Shown here: positions 35,110-42,984 of the stretch, piece by piece
Layout: each line of letters starts with the position of its first letter
Position numbering within the stretch: position 1 is the stretch's first letter
Source of the DNA: an uncultured Bacteriovoracaceae bacterium
GTDB lineage: Bacteria > Bdellovibrionota > Bacteriovoracia > Bacteriovoracales > Bacteriovoracaceae
Assembly: GCA_937931205.1 (NCBI GenBank)
Contig: CALHBF010000014.1
Coordinates: 62,001-126,000, forward strand
Length of the DNA stretch: 64,000 nt
Direction: 5' to 3'
Notes under the pieces: generated by a model
What the model saw: only the letters and a program-made list of their open reading frames with translations
The model's database searches: none
Told to the model about the DNA's origin: nothing
Translations under genes and position numbers: made by a program

Positions 35110-36063
35110 TTAGTTGCAGGTTATTCGCACCCTATTCTGGCCTGGTACCTTTTCCCACTTAACCATGGTTCTGCCGTTACAGTTAATGGGTCCAGTCGTT
35201 TCAATCAGATTTGAAAAGTTAAAAGCACGTCTGGCATAACGGCATCTTGCTGCTCCAAGAATACCTGGACTAGCAACGACTGAGCCATCTCCTCTCTCTG
35301 CTATTCCTGTAGAGTCAATGCCCACAAAAAAGTAATCCCTTGGGCAAACAGAATTATTTAGCTCACAGGTATTGGTTGTATTATTCCAGTAGTAGGCAGG
35401 CCATAAACTTTCTCCAGGAACTGTAAGTGGAGGCATAGATAATCCTTGGCAGAATTCTCTGAGCAAAGCGATGTTGCCATTTCCACTCGCTTCTTCAGCA
35501 GAGTTTTTTACAGCATAACAGGATTTAAAAGCGAGAGTTCCTTCATGTCTTTGGATGATAAGGTTAATTCTACGGGTAAGGTCTTTACCACCAAAGCCAT
35601 CTTTTGTTCTTAAAGTGGCATCCTTGGCATCATTTCTTCTCATATTAACAACAAGCACGGCCGGTGTGAGGTTGGCCACATTGGCCGGAAATTCAACTCT
35701 CATACTGCTAATCGAAATACTATTCTGAAAATAGGCATTATTCACTGTCACCACAGGTTGAGGAGGAAGTCCTGCTCCAGAAGCACTTCTGTTGGCATGG
35801 TAGATCGTATTGATATTGGCATTACCTGTGAGTGAGCCCGTAGCACCATTGAGAGTAAAAGTTGCGGAGCAGTTATCTTGTTGTTGAAGTAAGTTGAAGA
35901 GGATATCGGTCATTTCCTCAACAGCGTCTTTGGATTTGGAGGAAATAGCGACTTTCTTTTGATCGGAAATAAGTTTTGAAGTAACTAAGGCTGACCCCGC
36001 AAGAAGTGCGGAGAGGATTAACCCCTGAAGAATGGAGAAGCCTTGCTGAGAAATAAACTTCAT
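35110..36063 (-). CDS. Type IV pseudopilin-like protein (atypical prepilin)
   Basis: A 317-residue prepilin-like protein. MKFISQQG|FSILQGLILSALLAGSALV has the G|F cleavage site and hydrophobic helix of type IV prepilins, but the usual Glu at +5 is Gln. The C-terminal half has a Cys-rich pattern (REFCQ, NTCELNNSVCPRDYFF, ARCRYARR, INCNG, and a final RITCN) shared with the two genes on the other side. The ATG at 36063 is preferred to an in-frame start at 36129 because the leader then has the normal short length. It is divergent from the next pseudopilin gene; both are likely minor pilins or secretion pseudopilins. Confidence 0.75.
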   Translation of the reverse strand: MKFISQQGFSILQGLILSALLAGSALVTSKLISDQKKVAISSKSKDAVEEMTDILFNLLQQQDNCSATFTLNGATGSLTGNANINTIYHANRSASGAGLPPQPVVTVNNAYFQNSISISSMRVEFPANVANLTPAVLVVNMRRNDAKDATLRTKDGFGGKDLTRRINLIIQRHEGTLAFKSCYAVKNSAEEASGNGNIALLREFCQGLSMPPLTVPGESLWPAYYWNNTTNTCELNNSVCPRDYFFVGIDSTGIAERGDGSVVASPGILGAARCRYARRAFNFSNLIETTGPINCNGRTMVKWEKVPGQNRVRITCN

Positions 36064-36186
36064 CTCGTTAGTATAAACTGCTTTCTCATTTATACCAATG
36101 TCTAGTTCGTTGTCGGTGGGAGCTGCCACTTTTTCAAGGCATTTGGTCGGATATTAAAAACTTTTTGCGAGCCCTCATAGATGGGT

Positions 36187-36192
36187 TATAAT
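36187..36192 (+). promoter_or_regulatory. -10 element of the pseudopilin operon
   Basis: TATAAT lies 8 nt before the start codon at 36201, with TTGCGA 16 nt upstream of it as a possible -35. There is no ribosome-binding site, so the message is probably leaderless or nearly so. Confidence 0.5.
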
Positions 36193-36200
36193 AGTAGTCT

Positions 36201-37118
36201 ATGAGGTTGAAGCAAGGTGGTTTTTCATTAGTTGAGCTAGTGGTAGGTGGGGGTATCCTTGCGGGGATTGGACTCTTAGGTACTCAATTAATAAAAAATC
36301 AAAAAACTTCTCAGCAACAGATTGATCATGATCTTGAGCTGGAGCTCTTGCATACAAAAATTTCTGATTTCTTTCGAGAAGATGCTAAGAATTGTGATGC
36401 GACTTTTAGGTATCACTATAACCTGCCTGGACCTATTCCCGCCCCGCCTGATATTCGTCGTTGTATTGCTAACTGTACAGTTTCGACCAGTGTTTCGGAT
36501 GCCCAGACGGCTGCTGGAGCTGTCGTTTATAGTGTGGGTAGTTCTTTAGGAGATAGGTCTTTGTGGCAAATCCAGAGTTTTGGACAACTGTTTGTTAATC
36601 AGGTGGGTGCAAGTCCCGATAGAACAAACATTATGATGTTACCTATTAACTATGTTCATCGCACTAAGCTCAATCACACCCGTACTAAGTTTGTTCCTAT
36701 CGCAATGAGATTTGATAGTTCAGGACGCTTTAAGCAGTGTGTGGATGGTGCTACCACTAATATTCAAAATCTAGAAAGGTCCATTTGTTCTGCCTTGAAC
36801 TCTGCTGGTGGAAACTCAAGAGGGGTGTGGAATGGAGATACTCAAAAATGTCTTTCAACTTCGACCATTCCGGGCGGAGATTGTGTTTTCGGAATTTATG
36901 TCAGGGGAATAGAAAAGGCCAATGGAACCCGCTGTGTACGCATGCGTGATTTTTTTCCTGCCGGTCATTCTCAGAACATTTTAAATCAATTCAATGGCCC
37001 TGACTTACACAGCGTTCACCAAGATGCTTGTAGTCTTAATATTCCAATTGCCTCAAATTCGTATCCAAGACTTTATGTCGATGCAAATAATCGATTTGTA
37101 ATAAGGTGCCCGCCGTGA
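36201..37118 (+). CDS. Type IV pseudopilin-like protein
   Basis: A 305-residue prepilin-like protein. MRLKQGG|FSLVELVVGGGILAGIGLLG is a textbook prepilin peptidase site with Glu at +5 and a hydrophobic helix. The C-terminal half has repeated Cys (RSICSAL, TQKCLS, GDCVFGIY, TRCVRM, DACSLN and a final IRCPP), the pattern also seen in the neighbouring pseudopilins. It may be a minor pilin or part of a secretion or surface machine; no assembly genes are nearby. Its TGA overlaps the next start (GTGA), so they are translated together. Confidence 0.82.
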   Translation: MRLKQGGFSLVELVVGGGILAGIGLLGTQLIKNQKTSQQQIDHDLELELLHTKISDFFREDAKNCDATFRYHYNLPGPIPAPPDIRRCIANCTVSTSVSDAQTAAGAVVYSVGSSLGDRSLWQIQSFGQLFVNQVGASPDRTNIMMLPINYVHRTKLNHTRTKFVPIAMRFDSSGRFKQCVDGATTNIQNLERSICSALNSAGGNSRGVWNGDTQKCLSTSTIPGGDCVFGIYVRGIEKANGTRCVRMRDFFPAGHSQNILNQFNGPDLHSVHQDACSLNIPIASNSYPRLYVDANNRFVIRCPP

Positions 37119-37960
37119 AATTGCAAAAAGGTTTTACTTTAGTTGAACTCGTCGTGACTCTCGGTTTAATGGGAATGGTATCACTTATTACCATGAAAGT
37201 GATGGAGAACCAGTCTGCAGCCCAGTTGAGTGTTGAAGCAACCGCCGAAATCAATACAACCGTATCTTTAATTGCTGGAGCAATAAACGATCCAATTAAA
37301 TGTAATCAAATGTTTGCCGGACGAAATATCAATTCTGTAATTAACGAGCTTCGTTATCAAGTGCCAACGAGCGCTCCTCCTGCGGATGTTTATCTTCTTC
37401 AGTCACGAAATGTCGGAAAAATTTATCGCTACTTCTATATTGATGATGGGGATATGACTCTTTCTCAGGACTCATCTAATATGGGTATGGCCAACTTGAA
37501 TATTTTCTTTAATGTTCAATCGATGGCCATCTCACAAAAGATAAATCTTTTTGCTCATATCAATTCTCGCACCGTAAGAAGACAGATTCCTTTTAATGTC
37601 GTGACGGATGCAGCACTAAATATCTTATCCTGTGGACCCCTGGCCTCAAGAAGTAATTTAGTGGCCAAGCAGATTGCCTGTGAAAGTTTGGTGAATACTG
37701 GACTTGTTTATTGGGATACCGGTTTGGCCCGCTGTCGCCTTCGTAGAAATGTTTGTCCTTACGGAACAATTCCAATTAATTTTGATGCTACTGGAAATAT
37801 CCGCTGTCAGACAGGCCAGAGTCAGGTGAGGGTCGAAGAGATTTTCGATTTAAGTTACATGACCAATAGCTGTGCAGGTTCAGGTCATCTTAAGAGATAC
37901 TGGGGGATCGTGGCCGATCCGTCGAGCGGTAAACTCAGGATTAACTGTACGCCCTTTTAG
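37115..37960 (+). CDS. Type IV pseudopilin-like protein
   Basis: A 281-residue prepilin-like protein with MKLQKG|FTLVELVVTLGLMGMVSLITMK at the N terminus (canonical cleavage site, Glu at +5). The C-terminal half keeps the shared Cys pattern: IACESL, ARCRLRRNVCPYGTIPINFDATGN, IRCQTG and a final INCTP. Start GTG at 37115 overlaps the upstream stop and follows AAGG by 8 nt; a GTG at 37106 is less likely. Together with the previous gene it forms a two-pseudopilin operon. Confidence 0.82.
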   Translation: MKLQKGFTLVELVVTLGLMGMVSLITMKVMENQSAAQLSVEATAEINTTVSLIAGAINDPIKCNQMFAGRNINSVINELRYQVPTSAPPADVYLLQSRNVGKIYRYFYIDDGDMTLSQDSSNMGMANLNIFFNVQSMAISQKINLFAHINSRTVRRQIPFNVVTDAALNILSCGPLASRSNLVAKQIACESLVNTGLVYWDTGLARCRLRRNVCPYGTIPINFDATGNIRCQTGQSQVRVEEIFDLSYMTNSCAGSGHLKRYWGIVADPSSGKLRINCTPF

Positions 37961-38006
37961 TAATATAATTTCTACTCTTTTCTATATCTTAGGTTAAAAT
38001 GCATAT

Positions 38007-39170
38007 ATGCGTTTAGAAGTTTTGGTTGATAAACAAGAGCCTTTAATCTTTCCTTTGGATAAGGAACAGATCCTCATTGGTTCAAGTGAGAACTGTGACA
38101 TCTTGTTAAAAACGGAAGGCATTAGCCGCAAGCATGCTGTGATCTATTGTCACACCGATGAGTTTTTCATTATCGATCAGGGAAGTACCAATGGTACATT
38201 TATCAATGAGGAAAGGTTAGAGCCAGGGAAGAGATTTGAGTTTACTTCTTTTTTTCCTGTGCGCTTAGGGGAGAGTGTTTTATTAACTCTTCTGAGTGAT
38301 GATGAGGATATTGGCAATCTTAAACTTTCAAAATTCAATAATCAGGACTCTTCGCAGGAAGCAGATGATGATCGCACTAGAGTTACTAAAATCTCTCTTC
38401 GCAGTGACAGAAGTAAAGAAGCAACATTAAAGCTTGAGACTCATAGAAAGAAAGTTACCTCAAAGTATAGAACAAAATCCGATGTAAAAAAGCCAGTTAA
38501 GAAGACGATCAAGAAAGAAGACAAAAAGTTTTTCATTATGATCCTCTCTGCCATTGTTCTTTTTTTAGGCGCTCTTTATTATCAGCTTAATCAGGAAGTG
38601 GTAGTGACAGCTCCTCCTCCGACATTGGCCACAGTAGGCGAACCCGAAAAAGTCGTTCCTCCTCCTGTTATTGAGAATAAAAACCCTCAAGTCGAAGCAG
38701 AATTTATTAAGAGTCCTGAAGAGTTAAAACAAATTCAAATGGACTTAAAGTGTATCTCAGAAGTTGAAAAAGAGGTTTGTTCTCTATTCCAGTTAGCTGA
38801 ACCTTTCGGAGTGGTGCAAAGAGGCCTTGATCTTCATATCTTTTTAGATGGAAATATCGCGCCTGAGTTTTTTGATGAATTCAAACAGAAGCATCCAGAT
38901 ACTGATATTGGACGAGCTCTGGTTGTTTACTATGTTCTTAAAAATCCGATTAAGTATCCTGACAATCTTGTAGACCATCGATTCCATTTACATTTTTTAG
39001 ATGCTGAGAAAAATATTATTGGAAGTGCTGCTTACTATCCTAAATCGATCATTCTATTTTTAAAAGTTACTGATCTTGCCTTAATGCGTGATGTGCTGAA
39101 TGGCGGAGATCAAATTCTCGAATTCACCCGCGATTACTTACATTTCTATCCAACAAAAAAGTCCCTGTAG
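38007..39170 (+). CDS. FHA-domain protein with one membrane anchor
   Basis: A 387-residue protein. Residues 1-95 form an FHA domain with the phosphothreonine-binding signature (ISRKHAVIY, GSTNGTFINEERL). A basic linker follows, then one membrane helix near residues 173-191 (FFIMILSAIVLFLGALYY), a Pro-rich stretch and a C-terminal domain of about 150 residues of unknown type. The FHA part should be cytoplasmic and the tail periplasmic. TAAAAT lies 6 nt before the ATG without a ribosome site. Its place after two pseudopilin genes suggests a shared envelope system, unproven. The stop codon lies in the loop of the next terminator. Confidence 0.85.
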   Translation: MRLEVLVDKQEPLIFPLDKEQILIGSSENCDILLKTEGISRKHAVIYCHTDEFFIIDQGSTNGTFINEERLEPGKRFEFTSFFPVRLGESVLLTLLSDDEDIGNLKLSKFNNQDSSQEADDDRTRVTKISLRSDRSKEATLKLETHRKKVTSKYRTKSDVKKPVKKTIKKEDKKFFIMILSAIVLFLGALYYQLNQEVVVTAPPPTLATVGEPEKVVPPPVIENKNPQVEAEFIKSPEELKQIQMDLKCISEVEKEVCSLFQLAEPFGVVQRGLDLHIFLDGNIAPEFFDEFKQKHPDTDIGRALVVYYVLKNPIKYPDNLVDHRFHLHFLDAEKNIIGSAAYYPKSIILFLKVTDLALMRDVLNGGDQILEFTRDYLHFYPTKKSL

Positions 39171-39180
39171 AAGGGACTTT
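39158..39180. terminator. Bidirectional terminator, FHA gene / cytochrome gene
   Basis: Stem AAAGTCCC (39158-39165) / GGGACTTT (39173-39180), loop TGTAGAA, flanked by an A run on the left and a T run on the right, so it works in both directions. The FHA gene's TAG (39168-39170) is in the loop. Confidence 0.88.
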
Positions 39181-39184
39181 TTTA

Positions 39185-40861
39185 TTAAAGCGTTTTCAAA
39201 AACTCAATAATTTCTTTTTTCTGAACATTACTGAAGATCTCTTTCCCATCTTTGATAAATATTTTCTCATCGTGACCCGAATTACTCATCCCCTCACGAG
39301 CAGTATCATAGAAGAAGTCTTTATTTTTTTTCCATTTGGCCGGAGTTTTTGCTCCGATTGGGTAACCAACACAGTCTTGATCAAAATCGGTTTCGCGATT
39401 ATTGGCCGGCCCTGCCCAGTAGGTCTTGGCACGTTGATTGGCCGGAGTTAGCAGCTCACAAAGGTTGGCCACAGAGTTGTTATGAAAGTACGGCCAGCGG
39501 GCCCAAATTCCATCCAGGGGAGGTGGAACATAGCCTTTCTGAGGCACAACGACCGTACCTAGTGTTTTAGAGATTTTGAGGCGATTAAGATCTGCTGCAA
39601 AGGCATTCATTCCCTCGTAGCGTCCGGGGTCAGTCCCGACATTTCTGACAGGAGTTTGGGTGTGATAAACCACTTTAATGTTTTGGATCAGTTCCTCTTT
39701 TGAGAGACTATCGGCTTCAGGAAGGCTCCAGCCTTTTACGTATGTGCCGTGGCAGCGCATACAGCTTGAGTTAAAATGTTTTTCTCCACGCTGAGCTTTC
39801 TCAATATCAATTTTCTCAACGCCAAAGAACTTTTCATAACGAGGAGCTTTGGCCGCAAATACTGCAGCAGTGAGCTCTTTAATGGTCTGATCATTTTCAG
39901 TCATCCATTTTTCAAGTTCACGAAGATCAGCTCCACGGCCAATCTCGTTCCAAAGAAGATTTGTGTACACCGGGTTTCCTGAAATAATTGATCCATCAGA
40001 GAGCCAGCGGTTTTTATATTTTAAAGTCCACCACACAGCAGGTTTTGAATCAGCTATTTTTTTACTTAGAACATTTTTACGCGGAAAACGGTGGGAGAGT
40101 TTTGTTCTCGATCCATACTCATCTTGATCTCTTTTAGAAAGAGAGAGCGCCACTTGTGCAAGACTGGTATCAAGACCTAATACAGTAGGCTTTTTAGCTC
40201 CCACATATTTTAAATTTTCTTTTGCTTGAACTAGTAGCAGACGCTCACCTTCAGTTGTTTCCAGTGATTCTTTGAAAACATAAGAACTGATGTAAGGAGC
40301 AAGACGTTGACCCTCAGTAAAAAATTCATTGGCGCGAGGAAAGCGATTAGTAAGGCCAATCACTTTTACTCCGAACAAGTCTCCCACATGGCAGGCGGCA
40401 CAGCTAAAAGTGAGAGTATCACCATGAGGAGTTTTCATGAGAGTTGCACCCATTGGTAAACTCATTTCCTCACTGTTGAGTTCAGGAATGGAGTTAGGTG
40501 TTTGCCACTGAGTTTCTGATGGAAAACGATGAAGGCCTAAATAGGAATACAGGTCATCCATACTTTTAAAAGGTGAAACCGTCTTGGCCAATTGATTAAG
40601 TATTTTTCTGACACGAGAATCAGGTGATGATTCAAAAAAGTTTTTTAATGGCCAGTAAGGGATGGCAAGTTTGGAACTCGCTACTGGATAAAACAAAGCG
40701 TGAGTTTTTCCACTCTCAATCAGTTCTTGGAATTGAGTTTGAGAGACTTCATAGATGTTCTCTCTTGGATGAGTAATAGGGGTTTGGGCCTGCCAAAGAT
40801 GAGCATCTTGTGAGAGGGCACTAAAACTTATCAAAATAGTCAAAAATAGTAATTTCATCAC
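39185..40861 (-). CDS. Exported dihaem cytochrome c
   Basis: A 558-residue periplasmic protein with signal peptide (MMKLLFLTILISFSALS). Two CxxCH haem c sites are visible: CAACH after residue 150 and CMRCH in the C-terminal half. The segment PPPLDGIWARWPYFHNNSV and the GHDEKIF...IEFLKTL end resemble large dihaem cytochromes of the RoxA/peroxidase-related kind. The reaction is unknown; electron transfer, peroxide reduction or oxidation of an organic substrate are candidates. No clear ribosome site precedes the tandem ATG. Confidence 0.82.
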   Translation of the reverse strand: MMKLLFLTILISFSALSQDAHLWQAQTPITHPRENIYEVSQTQFQELIESGKTHALFYPVASSKLAIPYWPLKNFFESSPDSRVRKILNQLAKTVSPFKSMDDLYSYLGLHRFPSETQWQTPNSIPELNSEEMSLPMGATLMKTPHGDTLTFSCAACHVGDLFGVKVIGLTNRFPRANEFFTEGQRLAPYISSYVFKESLETTEGERLLLVQAKENLKYVGAKKPTVLGLDTSLAQVALSLSKRDQDEYGSRTKLSHRFPRKNVLSKKIADSKPAVWWTLKYKNRWLSDGSIISGNPVYTNLLWNEIGRGADLRELEKWMTENDQTIKELTAAVFAAKAPRYEKFFGVEKIDIEKAQRGEKHFNSSCMRCHGTYVKGWSLPEADSLSKEELIQNIKVVYHTQTPVRNVGTDPGRYEGMNAFAADLNRLKISKTLGTVVVPQKGYVPPPLDGIWARWPYFHNNSVANLCELLTPANQRAKTYWAGPANNRETDFDQDCVGYPIGAKTPAKWKKNKDFFYDTAREGMSNSGHDEKIFIKDGKEIFSNVQKKEIIEFLKTL

Positions 40862-41026
40862 GGGAGCGTCTCAAGGCTTGAGTCTAATCGTCAAGTGTTC
40901 TTGTTAAGTGACTGAATGGTACTTGGTGTTAGAAAAAAAATTTTTCCCAAGGTTGACGGGAACTAGGAAAGTAATGAATGATGGAGTCGAAATCATTTAG
41001 CCATGGTTTCACCTCCCAGATCTAAT

Positions 41027-41054
41027 AAAAAGCCACCCTATGAGGTGGCTTTTT
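41027..41054. terminator. Bidirectional-looking terminator at the receiver-like gene
   Basis: Eleven-bp stem AAAAAGCCACC (41027-41037) / GGTGGCTTTTT (41044-41054), loop CTATGA, with A and T runs at the two sides. The stop codon of the minus-strand gene (41038-41040) lies in the loop. Confidence 0.85.
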
Positions 41055-41577
41055 TATTTTGGTCGTAAATCCTTAAAAACTCGGCCCTTAGCACGTCTTC
41101 TGAGACAGGAAGTGAGAGGTAGCCATGTGCTCCTGCCGGAGTTCTGGCGTGCATTTGGGCCTTCTGAGGTGATATCCGATTGGCCACAATCAAAAGCTTC
41201 GTAGAGGGAAGTTTTTGACGGATTTGAGTGCATAGCTGATTGACCGCTTTTGGTAGTGGGTCGTAGTGAAATACGAGAATTTGAAATTCGCGGCTTTTCA
41301 AGTGGGCATTGAGTTCCTTCAAATCTCTAACAATAATATTTTCAAAATCAGAAGGAAGTTTGCTCTCTGAAAAAAGAGTTGTTTGAAAGTCAAAATAGAT
41401 CACCTTGAAGGTCTTTGCCTTGCTTTTTACTTTCTCAGCTGGTTTTTCCTGATGAACCTTAAACTCAATCTCCTCGGCCAGGTTGGCCAAGTCTTCTTCT
41501 TCTTTGAGTTTTTTCTTTCTTAAGGCATTAAGATCTAAAACCACGGTCGGCTTATCGTCTTCCTCGTTGTTAGACAT
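41038..41577 (-). CDS. Degenerate receiver-like protein
   Basis: A 179-residue cytoplasmic protein. The first 60 residues are highly charged and helical. The rest (about 60-175) follows the alternating pattern of a response-regulator receiver domain: KVIYFDFQT, ILVFHYD, LLIVANR, GAHGYLSLPVSEDVLRAEFLRIY. The last part mirrors the GAxxYLxKPV ending, but Lys is replaced by Leu, and no convincing phospho-acceptor Asp pocket is visible. It may be a phosphorylation-independent receiver or an unrelated Rossmann-like domain. No ribosome site is obvious. Confidence 0.6.
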   Translation of the reverse strand: MSNNEEDDKPTVVLDLNALRKKKLKEEEDLANLAEEIEFKVHQEKPAEKVKSKAKTFKVIYFDFQTTLFSESKLPSDFENIIVRDLKELNAHLKSREFQILVFHYDPLPKAVNQLCTQIRQKLPSTKLLIVANRISPQKAQMHARTPAGAHGYLSLPVSEDVLRAEFLRIYDQNKKATS

Positions 41578-41737
41578 CTCTACTCCATAAATTGATCACT
41601 TGTTTATCCTATCGGAAAATAGAGAAATTTCTTAAGAGATAGTCGTTTTAGTCCATTAAGAAATCTTGAGGGCTAAGTTATGAAAAGTGCAAGGTCTCCC
41701 TCTCAAGTTTTCCTCTGAAAAGACCGATAGGTTAATT

Positions 41738-42295
41738 ATGAAAAAGGGTGCTGAACAACTCAGTGAATTAAATTTAGTCTTTGAAGACGACGAAGTAGAA
41801 AAGAAATCCGATGCCATTGCTATTGTTTCTGGTGATCTTCAATTTGGAGCTGAGGCCCCCTCAGCAGGCACTCGTACGTTCAAAAGAGAGGCAATGACCA
41901 TTGCTCCGACACCAAAGCCTAAAGAAGTAACTCCTTCACCAAACATTCACGCCCTTCCAAAAAAAGAAGCTCCTGCCGCTATCCCTGTAACTCCTGTTGC
42001 TGCAAAAGTAGCAGCTACCCCTCAGACGGCCCCACAGCTTCAGTCAGCGACAGCTGTCCCGACTGAAGATCTTCATGCGAAAATGCGACAAATGGAGATT
42101 GATACTCAAGTCAAAGTTTTGATGGCCGAGTTTAAAACAGATATCCTAACTGATCTTTTGAGTGATATAAAACTACTTGAATATCAGATGGGAGGACTTC
42201 TGAATCGTATGTACGGGAAACATCCCGACCTCAAGCAAGAAATCCTGATGCTTAAAAAGCTCCTCGCTGATTTCTCTCAAAAAAAACGTAAATAG
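41738..42295 (+). CDS. Hypothetical protein with Ala/Pro linker
   Basis: A 185-residue soluble protein. Residues 1-50 are acidic, 60-115 form a low-complexity Ala/Pro/Thr/Lys linker, and 120-185 form charged helices (LHAKMRQMEIDTQVKVLM, then LKQEILMLKKLL). It looks like a flexible tether with a C-terminal oligomerisation or docking helix; function unknown. The ATG at 41738 is preferred to a GTG at 41687. A 12-codon ATG frame at 41680-41718 lies upstream. The esterase gene follows after 8 nt, so an operon is likely. Confidence 0.65.
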   Translation: MKKGAEQLSELNLVFEDDEVEKKSDAIAIVSGDLQFGAEAPSAGTRTFKREAMTIAPTPKPKEVTPSPNIHALPKKEAPAAIPVTPVAAKVAATPQTAPQLQSATAVPTEDLHAKMRQMEIDTQVKVLMAEFKTDILTDLLSDIKLLEYQMGGLLNRMYGKHPDLKQEILMLKKLLADFSQKKRK

Positions 42296-42303
42296 GATTA
42301 TTC

Positions 42304-42984
42304 ATGAAACCAATTTTAGAAGAAATTTCAGGACTAGAAGTCTTGAGTGTTAAAAATTCTGGTGCAAAAAATGCTGTCATTATTTTTCATGGTTATGGGG
42401 CCAATATGCATGACCTCTTCCCCTTGATTGAAATGTGGGCCAAACCAGAAACTGATTTCTATTTTCCAAACGGAATTTTAAAATTGGAGATGGGTGCTTG
42501 GGGTGGCAGAGCTTGGTTTCCCATCGATATGCAAAAACTTCAAATGTTCATGATGCGTGGTGAGCATCGTAATATGGATGAAGATGTCCCTGAGGGATAC
42601 GAGGCAACAATCAGTAAACTGGAAGAGTTTGTGAAAGAGATTTCAAAGAACTATGAAAAGGTGATTATTGGTGGCTTTTCTCAAGGGGCCATGTGCTCAT
42701 CTCACCTCCTAATGCGATTGGAGAAACTCACAGGAGTCATTCTTTTATCTGGCAACTTAGTAAACCAAAAAGCCTTCACCAAAAAAGGTTCAATTCCTTT
42801 TTACCAGTCTCATGGAAAGAGTGATCCTGTTTTAGGGTTTGCGGGTGCTGAGCGTTTGAATAAAAAGCTAAATGATCTGGGCTATCAAGGAACTCTGGAC
42901 ACCTTTGAAGGTGCCCATGAAATTCCAATGAGTGTTGTGAATAATGTTTCGAGTTTTTTAGATCGATTAATAGTAGCGAAATAG
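42304..42984 (+). CDS. Phospholipase/carboxylesterase (alpha/beta hydrolase)
   Basis: A 226-residue cytoplasmic serine hydrolase of the phospholipase/carboxylesterase (YpfH/acyl-protein thioesterase) family. FHGYGANMHDLF is the oxyanion segment, GGFSQGAM the nucleophile elbow, SHGKSDPV carries the Asp and GAHEIP the His. Such enzymes cleave short acyl esters. AGGATTATTC precedes the ATG. It overlaps the convergent gene by 18 nt and lies 8 nt after the linker protein gene. Confidence 0.87.
   Translation: MKPILEEISGLEVLSVKNSGAKNAVIIFHGYGANMHDLFPLIEMWAKPETDFYFPNGILKLEMGAWGGRAWFPIDMQKLQMFMMRGEHRNMDEDVPEGYEATISKLEEFVKEISKNYEKVIIGGFSQGAMCSSHLLMRLEKLTGVILLSGNLVNQKAFTKKGSIPFYQSHGKSDPVLGFAGAERLNKKLNDLGYQGTLDTFEGAHEIPMSVVNNVSSFLDRLIVAK

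Noticed and set aside
40922..40951. CTTGG...CCAAG repeat with A/T runs between the cytochrome and receiver-like genes
   Set aside because: The stem is short and the core is a plain A/T run; no clear role as terminator or operator.
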